This document shows positions 18,871 to 26,377 of a DNA stretch of 33,691 nt, one piece after another. Location: assembly GCA_035546295.1 (NCBI GenBank), contig DATKBT010000043.1, positions 1 to 33,691 on the forward strand. The letters are read 5' to 3'. Under the pieces are notes generated by a model, which made no database searches, had not been told where the DNA came from, and worked only from the letters and a program-made list of their open reading frames with translations. Position numbers and translations under genes: made by a program. Origin of the DNA: DATKBT01 sp035546295 (lineage in GTDB: Bacteria > Acidobacteriota > Thermoanaerobaculia > Multivoradales > Multivoraceae). Position 1 is the stretch's first letter; each line of letters starts with the position of its first letter.

Positions 18871-19514
18871 GCGCCCGGCTCCCGGCAGGGGTCGAGCGCG
18901 AGATCAAGGTCCCGGTCGCAGAGCTCGCCGCGGTGCGCGACCGGCTGGTGGCGGTGGGGGCCGTGCTCGAAGCGCCCCACGCGCTCGAGCGCAACCGCGT
19001 CTACGAGCGCGCCGACGGCAGCGATCCGCTGCTCTCCTCTGGGCGGCTGCTGCGGCTGCGCGAGGATGGTGCCGGCGCGCGGCTCACCTACAAGGGAGTC
19101 GCCCGCTTCGAGGCCGGGCAGAAGATCCGGGAGGAGCGCGAGATCGAGGTCGACTCCGCACGTGCCGCGGCCGCCATCCTCGAGGGGCTCGGCTTCGTCG
19201 TGGTGCGACGCTACGAGAAGCGGCGCGAGACCTGGCGGCTCGGCGACGTGCTGGTCGCGCTCGACGAGACGCCGATCGGCTGCTTCGTCGAGCTGGAGGC
19301 GGCCGGCGACCGGCCCGATCGAGCCGGTTCCGGTGAGGCGGGCGCCGAGATCGAGACCGCGGCGCGGCGCCTGGGGCTCGATCCCTCCCGGGCCGAGCCG
19401 CGCAGCTACCTGGCGCTCTACGAGGCGTGGCGCGCGCGGCACCCCGAAGCGCCGCCGGACATGGCCTTCGATCCGCCGAAGTCGTCGGCGGCGGGTCAGG
19501 AGCCCGGAGCCTGA
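18867..19514 (+). CDS. CYTH domain protein (class IV adenylate cyclase-like)
   Basis: A 215-residue protein of the CYTH (CyaB/thiamine triphosphatase) superfamily, whose tunnel-shaped fold binds triphosphate substrates with divalent metals. The N-terminal ExExK signature is present as EREIK (E10, E12, K14). Basic and acidic strand motifs follow in order: GRLLRLRED, LTYKG, IREEREIEVD, LEGLGF, RYEKRRETW, VLVALDE and GCFVELEA. These match class IV adenylate cyclases best, but CYTH members also include inorganic triphosphatases and thiamine triphosphatases, and the sequence alone does not separate them. The GTG at 18867 overlaps the M20 stop. A two-cNMP-domain protein lies 14 kb away in the same window. 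The last 25 residues look disordered. Confidence 0.85.
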   Translation: MSARLPAGVEREIKVPVAELAAVRDRLVAVGAVLEAPHALERNRVYERADGSDPLLSSGRLLRLREDGAGARLTYKGVARFEAGQKIREEREIEVDSARAAAAILEGLGFVVVRRYEKRRETWRLGDVLVALDETPIGCFVELEAAGDRPDRAGSGEAGAEIETAARRLGLDPSRAEPRSYLALYEAWRARHPEAPPDMAFDPPKSSAAGQEPGA

Positions 19515-19515
19515 G

Positions 19516-20577
19516 TTGGCGCGTGAGCCCTTTCCGGGCCTGAGGATCCGAGCCCTGGTGCTCTGCGCGGGGCTCGGCACCCGCCTGCGGCCGCTCACCT
19601 CACAGCTTCCGAAGCCGCTGCTGCCGGTGCTCGGTCGCCCGTTGGTGGCGCACTCGCTCGAGCGGTTGGCGACTGTGGGGTGCGAGGCGGTCGCGCTCAA
19701 CCTCCACCACTTCGGCCGACGGATCGAGGAGGCGGTGGGGGGCGAGTGGTCGGGCATTCCGGTGACCTACTCCTGGGAGGACGAGCTGCTCGGCACCCTC
19801 GGTGCGTTGCGCCCGCTGCAGTCCTTCTTCGCGCCGGCCGACCTGATCCTGATCGTCAACGGGGACAGCCTCTGCCGCTGGCCCCTCGGGCGACTGGTGA
19901 AGCGGCACCTGCGGCATCGCCCGGGCGCGACGCTGCTGGTGGCGGCGCGGGCCGAGCGGAGCCGCTTCGGGGGCGGCATCGGGATCGACGAGAGAACCGG
20001 CGCGATCCGCGACTTCCGGCCGTCGGGCGCGCAGGACCCCGAGGGCGTCGTGCGCCGCGTCTTCGCCGGCGCCCACGTGCTCGAGCCGCGCCTGCTCGAC
20101 GAGCTCGAAGGCGACTCGGCGCCTGGATGCCTGGTCCGCGACCTCTACGAGCCGATGCTGGCCCGCGACGAGCGCCTGTGCGCGGTCGAGACCCACGCCC
20201 GCTGGCACGACCTGGGGACCCCGGCGCGCTACCTCGATGGCGTGCTCGACGCGGCCAGGGGGCGTGGCCCTCTGCGCCTCCTCCGGCGGAGCTGGGTCGC
20301 GGCTTCGGCGCGGATGGCGCGCGGGGTGAGACTCGCTCGCGCGGTCGTGGAGAGCGGCGCGCGGGTCGGGCTCGGCAGCCGGATCGAAGACTCGATGGTG
20401 CTCACCGGCGCGGCGGTGGCCGAGCGCAGCCATCTGCGCCGGACGATCGTGGCGCCCGGCGTCGAACTGCCGCGCGGAGCGAGAATCGAGGGGCGGGTCG
20501 TCACTCCGCTCGCCGCCGGTCGGGTGAGCTCCGCCGACAGCGTCGTCGGCAAGCTGGTCTACACGCCGCTCGGCTGA
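19516..20577 (+). CDS. NDP-sugar nucleotidyltransferase with left-handed beta-helix tail
   Basis: A 353-residue protein with an N-terminal GT-A type nucleotidyltransferase domain. ALVLCAGLGTRLRPLT is the nucleotide-binding loop, PKPLLPVLGRPL follows, and LILIVNGDSL holds the metal-binding Asp. From about residue 265 hexapeptide-like repeats appear (ARVGLGSRIEDSMVLTGAAV and onwards), consistent with a short left-handed beta-helix. This layout fits sugar-1-phosphate guanylyl-, uridylyl- or thymidylyltransferases, including MurNAc-1-phosphate uridylyltransferase-like enzymes; the sugar cannot be assigned. The TTG start at 19516 has GGAG seven bases upstream and begins one base after the CYTH stop, so the M20-CYTH-nucleotidyltransferase genes probably form one operon. 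The end overlaps the convergent flavoprotein gene by 19 bases. Confidence 0.87.
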   Translation: MAREPFPGLRIRALVLCAGLGTRLRPLTSQLPKPLLPVLGRPLVAHSLERLATVGCEAVALNLHHFGRRIEEAVGGEWSGIPVTYSWEDELLGTLGALRPLQSFFAPADLILIVNGDSLCRWPLGRLVKRHLRHRPGATLLVAARAERSRFGGGIGIDERTGAIRDFRPSGAQDPEGVVRRVFAGAHVLEPRLLDELEGDSAPGCLVRDLYEPMLARDERLCAVETHARWHDLGTPARYLDGVLDAARGRGPLRLLRRSWVAASARMARGVRLARAVVESGARVGLGSRIEDSMVLTGAAVAERSHLRRTIVAPGVELPRGARIEGRVVTPLAAGRVSSADSVVGKLVYTPLG

Positions 20578-21890
20578 ACGGACTCGGGCCCGTTGCGTGC
20601 GGTGGCGCCGACGCGCGCGATCGCGGCCGCGACCTGCTCCCAGCCGAGGCGCAGGAGGAAGGCGCTGTTGCGGCCGTAGGACTTCGCGCCGAGGATGAAG
20701 AAGGAGGGCTCCGAGGTCTCGAGCAGATCCGCGCCGGGGCTCTGCTGCGCCATGCAATCGTCCGAGCCGGACCCCAGGAGCGCCGCGGCAAGCCTCATCG
20801 GTCCGGAGGTCGCGTAGCACTCGTGGACTTGGAGCTCGGCGTAGAGACCGCGATCCCCGTGGCTGCCGACCAGAGCGAGGATCCGGTCGACGGCGATCTC
20901 TTGCGGGCCGGTCACGCCATCGCTCGCGCGCCGGATGGCGACCCGAAGCGAGCCGTCGGGCTCCTCGTGCAACCGATCGACGGTGGCGCCGAGGTGGACC
21001 TGCAAGCCGGGGCCGCCGTCCTCGATCAGCGAGCGCGCCGCCTCGTGGAGCCGGCGGCGCTCGGGCAGCGGGTCCTTCGGATCGGGGTCGATCGCGGGCC
21101 GTTCCCGGCGCAGGACCCAGTGCACGCGCGTCTGCGGCTCCTGGCTCGCCAGCGCCGCGAGCGCGACGGCGGCGGTCTGGGCCGAGTGGCCGGCCCCCAC
21201 CAGCAGGATGCGCTGCCCCGACCAGTCTCGGGCTTCGGCGCGCGCGCCAGCGCCGAGGTCGCCGAGGCGTCTGGCGATGCGAGCGCCTGCCGCCAGCTCG
21301 CCCGGCGCCGGGATGCCGCCATCACCGATCCAGGCCGGATGCGCGTAGCTGCCGGTGCAGTCGAAGATGCTCCTCGCGTAGAGCACCGACTCGCCCTCGC
21401 TGCCATCGAGCAACAGCCGGAAACGTCCGCCGGCTCGCGCCGCCGTGCCGATCTCGACCTGCTTGAGGAGGCCCGCGCGTCCGATCGCGGCGACCCGGGT
21501 GCCGAGGCGCAGGCGCTGGGCGATCCCGGGCAGCCGGGCGACCGGCTCGAGAACGCGCTCGACGAGCTCGGTCCCGGTCGGGCAGTCGGCGCCGGCCGGA
21601 ACCTCGATTCCCGCACTGGAGAGCGCAGCCCGCTGTCGGGGGGAGACGTCGAGGTCCCAGGCCGAGAACAGTCGGACCTGCCCCCAGGAGCGGACGTTGT
21701 GGGCGACTCGGTCCCCCTGCTCGATCAGGACGTACGAGATGCCGGCCTCGGCGGCGGCGAGCGCCGCCTCGAGACCGATCGGTCCCGCGCCTACGATCGC
21801 GAGATGGGTCTCGCTCGCGCCGCCGGCGCTGCCGCGTACGCGGTCGTCGCGTTCTCGAAACGGAGAGGCGGAGCGGAGAATCGTCGTCAC
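20559..21890 (-). CDS. Flavoprotein with two Rossmann motifs (monooxygenase/thioredoxin-reductase-like)
   Basis: A 443-residue FAD/NAD(P)-binding oxidoreductase. The first dinucleotide motif is AIVGAGPIGLEAALAAAEAG (about 31-50, FAD) and the second is LLVGAGHSAQTAAVALA (about residue 231, NAD(P)H). The segment between includes SIFDCTGSYAHPAW, which resembles flavin monooxygenases of the FMO/BVMO class. Near the C-terminus FILGAKSYGRNSAFLL is a typical FAD-contact region. The substrate is unknown. The start is GTG at 21890, 52 bases after the metallophosphoesterase stop, making it the last gene of a three-gene minus-strand group. About 28 non-conserved residues precede the first motif, so a shorter protein is possible. 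Confidence 0.82.
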   Translation of the reverse strand: MTTILRSASPFRERDDRVRGSAGGASETHLAIVGAGPIGLEAALAAAEAGISYVLIEQGDRVAHNVRSWGQVRLFSAWDLDVSPRQRAALSSAGIEVPAGADCPTGTELVERVLEPVARLPGIAQRLRLGTRVAAIGRAGLLKQVEIGTAARAGGRFRLLLDGSEGESVLYARSIFDCTGSYAHPAWIGDGGIPAPGELAAGARIARRLGDLGAGARAEARDWSGQRILLVGAGHSAQTAAVALAALASQEPQTRVHWVLRRERPAIDPDPKDPLPERRRLHEAARSLIEDGGPGLQVHLGATVDRLHEEPDGSLRVAIRRASDGVTGPQEIAVDRILALVGSHGDRGLYAELQVHECYATSGPMRLAAALLGSGSDDCMAQQSPGADLLETSEPSFFILGAKSYGRNSAFLLRLGWEQVAAAIARVGATARNGPESVQPSGV

Positions 21891-21942
21891 GCCGTCGGGT
21901 TCCTCGACCGGTCGTTCTCGGTGTCGTGCCTTCGGTGGCGAC

Positions 21943-22986
21943 TCAGTAGCGCGAGCGGGCGCGCTCTTTGGCCGGCAGCACCTCGAGGCAGGTCGTCCAC
22001 CAGCCCGTCTCGATGGTGAGCGCGAACTCTTCGGGGAGCCCCTCCGCGCGGATCTCGCGCGCCAGAGCGCTCCAGTCGTAACGCAGAGGGACGAGCTCGA
22101 CGCCGAGAGGCTGGCCCCGGGCTCCCGCCTCCAGGCGGGCGTACCAGACCTCGCGGCGGCCGTCGTTGGCGGGTCGGCCGATGACGCCGACGTTGAGGGC
22201 GTCGCGCCCGGAGGGCAGCCGGCGGTGCCAGTGCAGGCCGGTGTGCGTGCACACGACGCCGTCGCACGCGAAGCGGTCGCACAGCACCTCGAGGTACGGA
22301 GTCGAGGTCGTGGACGCGAAGAGGAACTCGTTGACCCGCCGAGGCGAGCCGTGAGCGGCGAGCAGCTCGCGCTCCCCCACCAGGATCCGGCGCGCCGCCG
22401 GGAGCTCCCCGAGCTCGCGCTTGAACTCCTCGGTGCAGTGACGCTCGGTGTAACGGTAGGAGATCTCGGCGAAGTGGTTGTCGCGGGGATCGGCGTAGCC
22501 GCAGTTGCAGTCCTCGGCGCCGGAGGCGAGCGACTGCTCGTAGTTGCCCTGGATCACACGCACCCCACCCTGGGCGAGCAGCGGCCGAACCCTCTCCGGG
22601 GAGGGGCCGAAGCCGCCGAGATCGCCGAGGCAGTAGATGGCGTCGGCTCCCCAGGACACGGCCTCGTCGAGCACCGCCTCGAGCGCGCGGTGGTTGCTGT
22701 AGACGCCGCCGAAGACGATCGCTCGGCTCCATGGTCCCTCCAATGGTCCCTCGAGCTCGACCGCGTCGGCTCCGTCGCCGACCGGCTGGCGCAGCCGCTG
22801 TCGCTCGCGCTCTCGCTCCTCGTCGCCGAGGACGCGTCCGGAGCGCGAGGAGGCGTCGCGGAACTCTCCGAGCGGGACCAGGCGCTCTCCCCACGTGGCG
22901 AGGCCGCGGTGGCGGGTGAGCGCCACGGCGTTCCTGTCGGCGGTCGCTTCGGCCGCCCGACCTTCCGGCTTCGTGCTCATCGGCAT
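21943..22986 (-). CDS. Calcineurin-like metallophosphoesterase with degenerate first motif
   Basis: A 347-residue protein with a calcineurin-like core from about residue 88. Motifs: CLGDLGGFGPSP (the GD motif), IQGNYEQSL (the GN motif), LLAAHGSP (metal His) and CTHTGLHWH (the final GHxH-like motif). The first motif, normally D-x-H-x-N, reads GGVYSNHRAL, so the expected metal-binding Asp and His are Gly and Tyr. The insert CNCGYADPRDNHFAEISYRY is distinctive and points to a special subfamily. The N-terminal 85 residues are Arg/Glu-rich and may be an extension; an alternative ATG lies at 22980. It sits 16 bases after the radical SAM gene and before the flavoprotein, probably in one operon. Whether it hydrolyses phosphoesters is doubtful. 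Confidence 0.8.
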   Translation of the reverse strand: MPMSTKPEGRAAEATADRNAVALTRHRGLATWGERLVPLGEFRDASSRSGRVLGDEERERERQRLRQPVGDGADAVELEGPLEGPWSRAIVFGGVYSNHRALEAVLDEAVSWGADAIYCLGDLGGFGPSPERVRPLLAQGGVRVIQGNYEQSLASGAEDCNCGYADPRDNHFAEISYRYTERHCTEEFKRELGELPAARRILVGERELLAAHGSPRRVNEFLFASTTSTPYLEVLCDRFACDGVVCTHTGLHWHRRLPSGRDALNVGVIGRPANDGRREVWYARLEAGARGQPLGVELVPLRYDWSALAREIRAEGLPEEFALTIETGWWTTCLEVLPAKERARSRY

Positions 22987-23002
22987 GCCGCGGGGGAGCC
23001 GG

Positions 23003-23917
23003 TCACGTCCTGCACGTCACGCCGTACTCGTGGCAGGTCCAGCAGGCCGGGTGGGAGAGCTCGAAGCTGCCGAGGGCATCGGCGAGCGTTTCGCCCATGC
23101 GGGCGGAGGGCTCGTTGACCAGGATCGGGCAGACCCAGACCCCCTGGTCGGTGACCATCCGGCAGGACGAGCACTGCAGGTGGTCCCAGCCCGACTCCGG
23201 GGCGTCCGACGCGGTGAGCCGCTGCCAGCTCCGGTAACCGCCGGTGCGCTCGGCCTCGGCGCCGAGCTGGAAGACCGGCAGCACCTTGAGCCGCGGCTTG
23301 GTGATGCCGCGCGAGCGGAGCAGCGCGAGGAAACGCGCTTTGCCGCGGTCGGTGCGGTGCTCGGAGGAGACCTCGGTGACGGTGACCACCGGGTTGAGAC
23401 CGGCGTCGTGGAGGCGCACGATCGCCGCCAGGATGCGCAGGAAGGTGCCGTCGCCGCGCACCGGATCGTTGGTCTCGGCATTCCACCCGTCGAGCGAAAT
23501 GCGCACGTCGAGCGAGTAGTCGGCGGCCGCGGCGAGCGCCGCCAGGCGACGACAGCGCTCCTCGTCGAGCAGCAGCCCGTTGGTCAGCACGGTCGCTGGC
23601 CCGAAACGAAGCGCCTCCTCGAGGATGGCCTCCATCTCCGGATTGAGGAAAGGCTCGCCCCCGGTGAAGTAGAGCTCGCGCACGCCGAGCTCGGCCCCCT
23701 CCTCAAGGTAGGGGCGGATCTGCTCGAGGGTCATGTGCTCGTGGGTGTGATTGGTCGGCGAGCAGGAGACGAAGCAGTGGCCGCAGGCGAGGTTGCAGAG
23801 CGTGCCCGAGACCTGGAACCAGAGCACGTCGAGGCCGTCGAGAGCGACGCGGGGGGCGGCGGAGGATGTCATCGGTGGAACTGCTGGAAGGAGGCCGTCC
23901 TCGGGGACTGTTGCCAT
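23003..23917 (-). CDS. Radical SAM protein with SPASM-like C-terminal cysteines
   Basis: A 304-residue radical S-adenosylmethionine enzyme. The cluster motif is C41-x3-C45-x2-C48 in GTLCNLACGHCFVSCSP. The SAM-binding GGEP motif is in YFTGGEPFLNPEM, followed by VLTNGLLL and ISLDGWNAETND as beta-strand motifs. The C-terminal 65 residues hold seven cysteines (CSSC, VWVC, ACWTCHEYGVTC), suggesting one or more auxiliary iron-sulfur clusters of SPASM/Twitch type. Such enzymes often modify peptides or proteins, but the substrate here is unknown. Two starts are possible: ATG at 23917, or ATG at 23872, which removes 15 non-conserved residues. A TAGACT hexamer on the minus strand (23927-23922) lies four bases before the first. 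It is the first gene of the minus-strand trio. Confidence 0.87.
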   Translation of the reverse strand: MATVPEDGLLPAVPPMTSSAAPRVALDGLDVLWFQVSGTLCNLACGHCFVSCSPTNHTHEHMTLEQIRPYLEEGAELGVRELYFTGGEPFLNPEMEAILEEALRFGPATVLTNGLLLDEERCRRLAALAAAADYSLDVRISLDGWNAETNDPVRGDGTFLRILAAIVRLHDAGLNPVVTVTEVSSEHRTDRGKARFLALLRSRGITKPRLKVLPVFQLGAEAERTGGYRSWQRLTASDAPESGWDHLQCSSCRMVTDQGVWVCPILVNEPSARMGETLADALGSFELSHPACWTCHEYGVTCRT

Positions 23918-24301
23918 CGGCAGTCTAGCGGGGCGCGACTCCGGACGACCGAGTGACGGGGACGGGCAGCCGCAGACCCCTGCTGCGCGATCGACGTTCT
24001 CGGGCGCGCGCCCCCCCTGTACACTGACTCGCCCGGCCCCGCGATCCAGGAGACTCCCCGGGGGCGCCGGGACCGGACCTCACGAGCGGCCCGAGGACCC
24101 GACACCAGCCGGTCCTCTGGATTACGCCGAGCCTGCTGCCATGAACCCCGCCGAGCCCCCACCGCATTCCGTCCACTCTCATTCCCTCCACTCTCATTCC
24201 CTCCACTCTGCAGTCGGAATCGCCCTCGTCTCCGGTCTCGTTGCCCGCGCGCCGTCGGCGGCGATCGGGATCGCTCCTGCGCCAGCGACGAGGCACCCGC
24301 A
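23918..24301. other. Divergent intergenic region between radical SAM and PKS genes
   Basis: This 384-base gap separates the minus-strand radical SAM trio from the plus-strand polyketide cluster and should hold both promoters. Candidates are TAGACT for the minus strand (23927-23922) and TACACT for the plus strand (24020-24025), neither with a convincing -35. The right part holds a 15-base tandem repeat and a small open frame. The PKS ATG at 24302 has only a weak ACGAGG about ten bases upstream. Nothing else was recognised. Confidence 0.5.
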
Positions 24302-24305
24302 ATGA
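24141..24305 (+). CDS. Possible small His/Ser-repeat peptide upstream of the PKS
   Basis: ATG at 24141 opens a 54-codon frame whose TGA (24303-24305) overlaps the PKS start codon (ATGA), the same style of overlap used elsewhere in the window. The peptide starts MNPAEPPP, continues with repeated His-Ser-Leu/Val-His-Ser units encoded by the 15-base repeat, and ends in an Ala/Gly/Ile-rich stretch. There is no clear Shine-Dalgarno, and by my count its third-position G/C is lower than in neighbouring genes. It may be a leader frame coupled to PKS translation, a precursor-type peptide, or chance. No family was recognised. Confidence 0.25.
   Translation: MNPAEPPPHSVHSHSLHSHSLHSAVGIALVSGLVARAPSAAIGIAPAPATRHPQ
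24165..24209 (+). repeat. 15-base tandem repeat, three copies
   Basis: Three adjacent copies of CATTCCNTCCACTCT (24165-24179, 24180-24194, 24195-24209). The last two are identical and the first differs at one base. The unit is a multiple of three, so copy changes would keep the small frame that crosses it open. Confidence 0.9.
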
Positions 24306-25360
24306 AGATCGCGGCGGTGGGCGCCGCACTGCCGCGCCACTACTACGATCAGGAGGAGATCCTCGACCGGCTCGAGCGGGAATGGTCGCAACGGCACTAC
24401 AACACCGAACGGCTCCGTCGCCTCCACCACAACGTGCTGGTGGGCGGACGGCACCTGGCGGTTCCGATCGAGGAGTACGACGAGCTCGACACCTTCGGCA
24501 AGGCGAACGACGCCTGGATCCGGGTCGCTCTCGAGGTGGGCGGAGCTGCGATCGAGGAGGCGCTGGAGCGCGCTCGCATCCCGAAGGAGCGGCTCGGCGC
24601 CCTGCACTTCGTCACCGTCACCGGGCTCGCCGTGCCCTCGCTCGACGCGCGGCTGATCAACCGGCTGTCGCTGCCGACCTCGCTGCGCCGGGTTCCGATC
24701 TTCGGCCTCGGCTGCGTCGCCGGCGCCGCCGGTGTGGCTCGCGCCGCCGACTACGTGCGCGCGTACCCGGACGAGGTCGCGCTGCTGCTGTCGGTCGAGC
24801 TGTGTTCGCTCACGCTCCAGCGTCAGGACCTGTCGATCCCCAACCTGATCGCCTCGGGGCTGTTCGGCGACGGCGCCGCAGCGGTGCTCGTCGCCGGCGC
24901 CGAGGTGAGCACCGGGGAGGACTGGGGCCCCGAGATCGTCGCCAGCCGCTCGGCCTTCTACTCGCACACCGAGGAGGTCATGGGGTGGGAGATCTCGGAG
25001 GAGGGATTCCGGGTGGTGCTGTCGGCCGACGTGCCGCTGATGGTCTCGCGCCACCTGCGCGCCGACGTCGACGCCTTTCTCGCCGAGCACGGTCTCGCGC
25101 GCTCCGACATCGCGAGCTGGGTCTGCCACCCGGGGGGCCCGAAGGTGCTCGAGGCGATGGAGGAGTCGCTCGAGCTGCCGCCGGAGGCGCTCGAGCTGAC
25201 CTGGGAGGGGCTGCGGCGGATCGGCAACCTGTCGTCGACCTCGGTGCTCCTGGTGCTGCGCGAGACCATGGCGACGAGACGGCCCCCGCCCGGTGCCCAC
25301 GGGATGCTGCTCGCGATGGGGCCGGGCTTCTGCTCGGAGCTGGTCCTCCTGCGCTGGTGA
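24302..25360 (+). CDS. Type III polyketide synthase (chalcone synthase-like)
   Basis: A 352-residue thiolase-fold enzyme. The catalytic triad is visible: nucleophile C138 in IFGLGCVAGAAG, H276 in WVCHPGGPKVLEA and N309 in RRIGNLSSTSV. The C-terminal AMGPGFCSELVLL corresponds to the GFGPG loop. These features, and the lack of a KAS III-type extension site, place it with bacterial type III synthases such as the BpsA/SrsA/ArsB-type alkylresorcinol and alkylpyrone enzymes rather than FabH. Such enzymes extend acyl starters with malonyl-CoA and cyclise the product. The following methyltransferase-like gene, carrier protein and acyl ligase suggest a long-chain acyl starter and a phenolic lipid or pyrone product. 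ATG at 24302 gives a standard N-terminus. Confidence 0.88.
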   Translation: MKIAAVGAALPRHYYDQEEILDRLEREWSQRHYNTERLRRLHHNVLVGGRHLAVPIEEYDELDTFGKANDAWIRVALEVGGAAIEEALERARIPKERLGALHFVTVTGLAVPSLDARLINRLSLPTSLRRVPIFGLGCVAGAAGVARAADYVRAYPDEVALLLSVELCSLTLQRQDLSIPNLIASGLFGDGAAAVLVAGAEVSTGEDWGPEIVASRSAFYSHTEEVMGWEISEEGFRVVLSADVPLMVSRHLRADVDAFLAEHGLARSDIASWVCHPGGPKVLEAMEESLELPPEALELTWEGLRRIGNLSSTSVLLVLRETMATRRPPPGAHGMLLAMGPGFCSELVLLRW

Positions 25361-25445
25361 GGGGGGCGATGACGGGGAGGCGAGCTCTGGGTGGCAGCGT
25401 CGAGAGACAGGGCGCGCGAGGCGACGGGCGGCGAGGCCCGAGGCC

Positions 25446-26039
25446 GTGACGACCGGTCCTCTCGAGCCCGAGACGCTGCGCCTCGCCCATCAGGGCCTGG
25501 TCGGTCTCGTCGTCGTCGAGCGCGGCATCGAGCTGGCGCTGTCGCTGCGCAACGCGGCGCGGGTTCGCGGGCGCGGCGGCATCGAGATCGGGGCCGGGCA
25601 CTATCCGGTGATGGTGTTGCTGCACGCCAGCTTCCTGGTGTGCTGCGTGCTCGAGCCCGTGATCTTCGCGCGCGAGATCCACCCCGCGCTGTTCGTCGCC
25701 ATGGTGGGGGTGCTCGGCCTCTCGATGGTCCTTCGCTACTGGGCGATCGCGGCGCTCGGCGATCGCTGGAACACGCGGGTCCTGGTCGAGCCCGGAGTCG
25801 CTCCGGTGAGCAGGGGGCCCTACCGCTACCTAGCCCACCCGAACTACGTCGCCGTGGTGCTCGAGATCGCGGCGCTGCCGCTCGCCGGAAGCGCGTGGGC
25901 CACGGCGGTGCTGTTCTCGACGCTCAATGCCGCAATGCTGCGGGTGCGCATCCGGGTCGAGGAACGGGCGCTTGACGAGCATTGCGGCTGGCGACGCGAG
26001 CGCGCGCTCGCGGTCGGCGCGCGGGAACACAGGCGGTGA
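25446..26039 (+). CDS. Isoprenylcysteine carboxyl methyltransferase-like membrane protein
   Basis: A 197-residue membrane protein with hydrophobic segments near residues 13-30, 52-70, 76-98 and 132-155. The ICMT/phospholipid methyltransferase signature is clear: ALGDRWNTRVLVEPG, then GPYRYLAHPNYVAVVLE and a C-terminal RIRVEERAL. In Bacillus and Streptomyces, proteins of this family (BpsB, SrsB) sit beside type III polyketide synthases and O-methylate alkylpyrones or alkylresorcinols, and the same role is the simplest reading here. The start is GTG at 25446, 85 bases after the PKS stop. No other usual start fits between that stop and the conserved region. Its stop overlaps a possible GTG of the carrier protein gene. 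Confidence 0.85.
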   Translation: MTTGPLEPETLRLAHQGLVGLVVVERGIELALSLRNAARVRGRGGIEIGAGHYPVMVLLHASFLVCCVLEPVIFAREIHPALFVAMVGVLGLSMVLRYWAIAALGDRWNTRVLVEPGVAPVSRGPYRYLAHPNYVAVVLEIAALPLAGSAWATAVLFSTLNAAMLRVRIRVEERALDEHCGWRRERALAVGAREHRR

Positions 26040-26077
26040 GCGCGCACGGCTTTGGCGGACGGGGGCAGGGAGCCGTC

Positions 26078-26377
26078 ATGCGGCAGCGGGCGGCGATCCT
26101 CGCCGGAATTCGCGAGGTCGCGCGCGAGCACCTGGACTGGAACGCCGAGCTGCCGCTCGAGGCGCGCCTGGTCGAGGACCTCGAGCTCGATTCGATTCGG
26201 CTGCTCACCCTCGCCGTCGAGGTCGAGAACCGCTTTCGCATCGCGCTCGAGCCCGAGGACGAGCAGGGGATCGTCACCGTCGCCGACCTGGTCGAGACGG
26301 TGTCGCGGCGGCTCGCGGCGCAGGACGCGTCGCCGGCCGCCGGCGGCGGCCCGGCGAGCGAGGGTGGCTCGGCGTGA
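26078..26377 (+). CDS. Acyl carrier protein
   Basis: A 99-residue carrier protein. The phosphopantetheine attachment serine is S39 in LVEDLELDSIRLLTLAVEVE, with the expected helix-loop-helix pattern around it (AAILAGIREVAREHL before, VTVADLVETVSRRL after). ATG at 26078 has AGGGA six bases upstream. An alternative GTG at 26036 overlaps the methyltransferase stop and would add 14 Gly/Arg-rich residues. The tail after residue 82 is Gly/Ala/Ser-rich. It lies directly before an acyl-AMP ligase with a 4-base overlap, so it is probably the acceptor of the acyl group activated by that ligase and the donor to the type III synthase. Confidence 0.9.
   Translation: MRQRAAILAGIREVAREHLDWNAELPLEARLVEDLELDSIRLLTLAVEVENRFRIALEPEDEQGIVTVADLVETVSRRLAAQDASPAAGGGPASEGGSA

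Noticed and set aside
24302..25360. Annotation as 3-oxoacyl-ACP synthase III (FabH)
   Set aside because: The C138 context, HPGGPKVLEA, GNLSSTS and the C-terminal GPGF loop fit type III polyketide synthases better.
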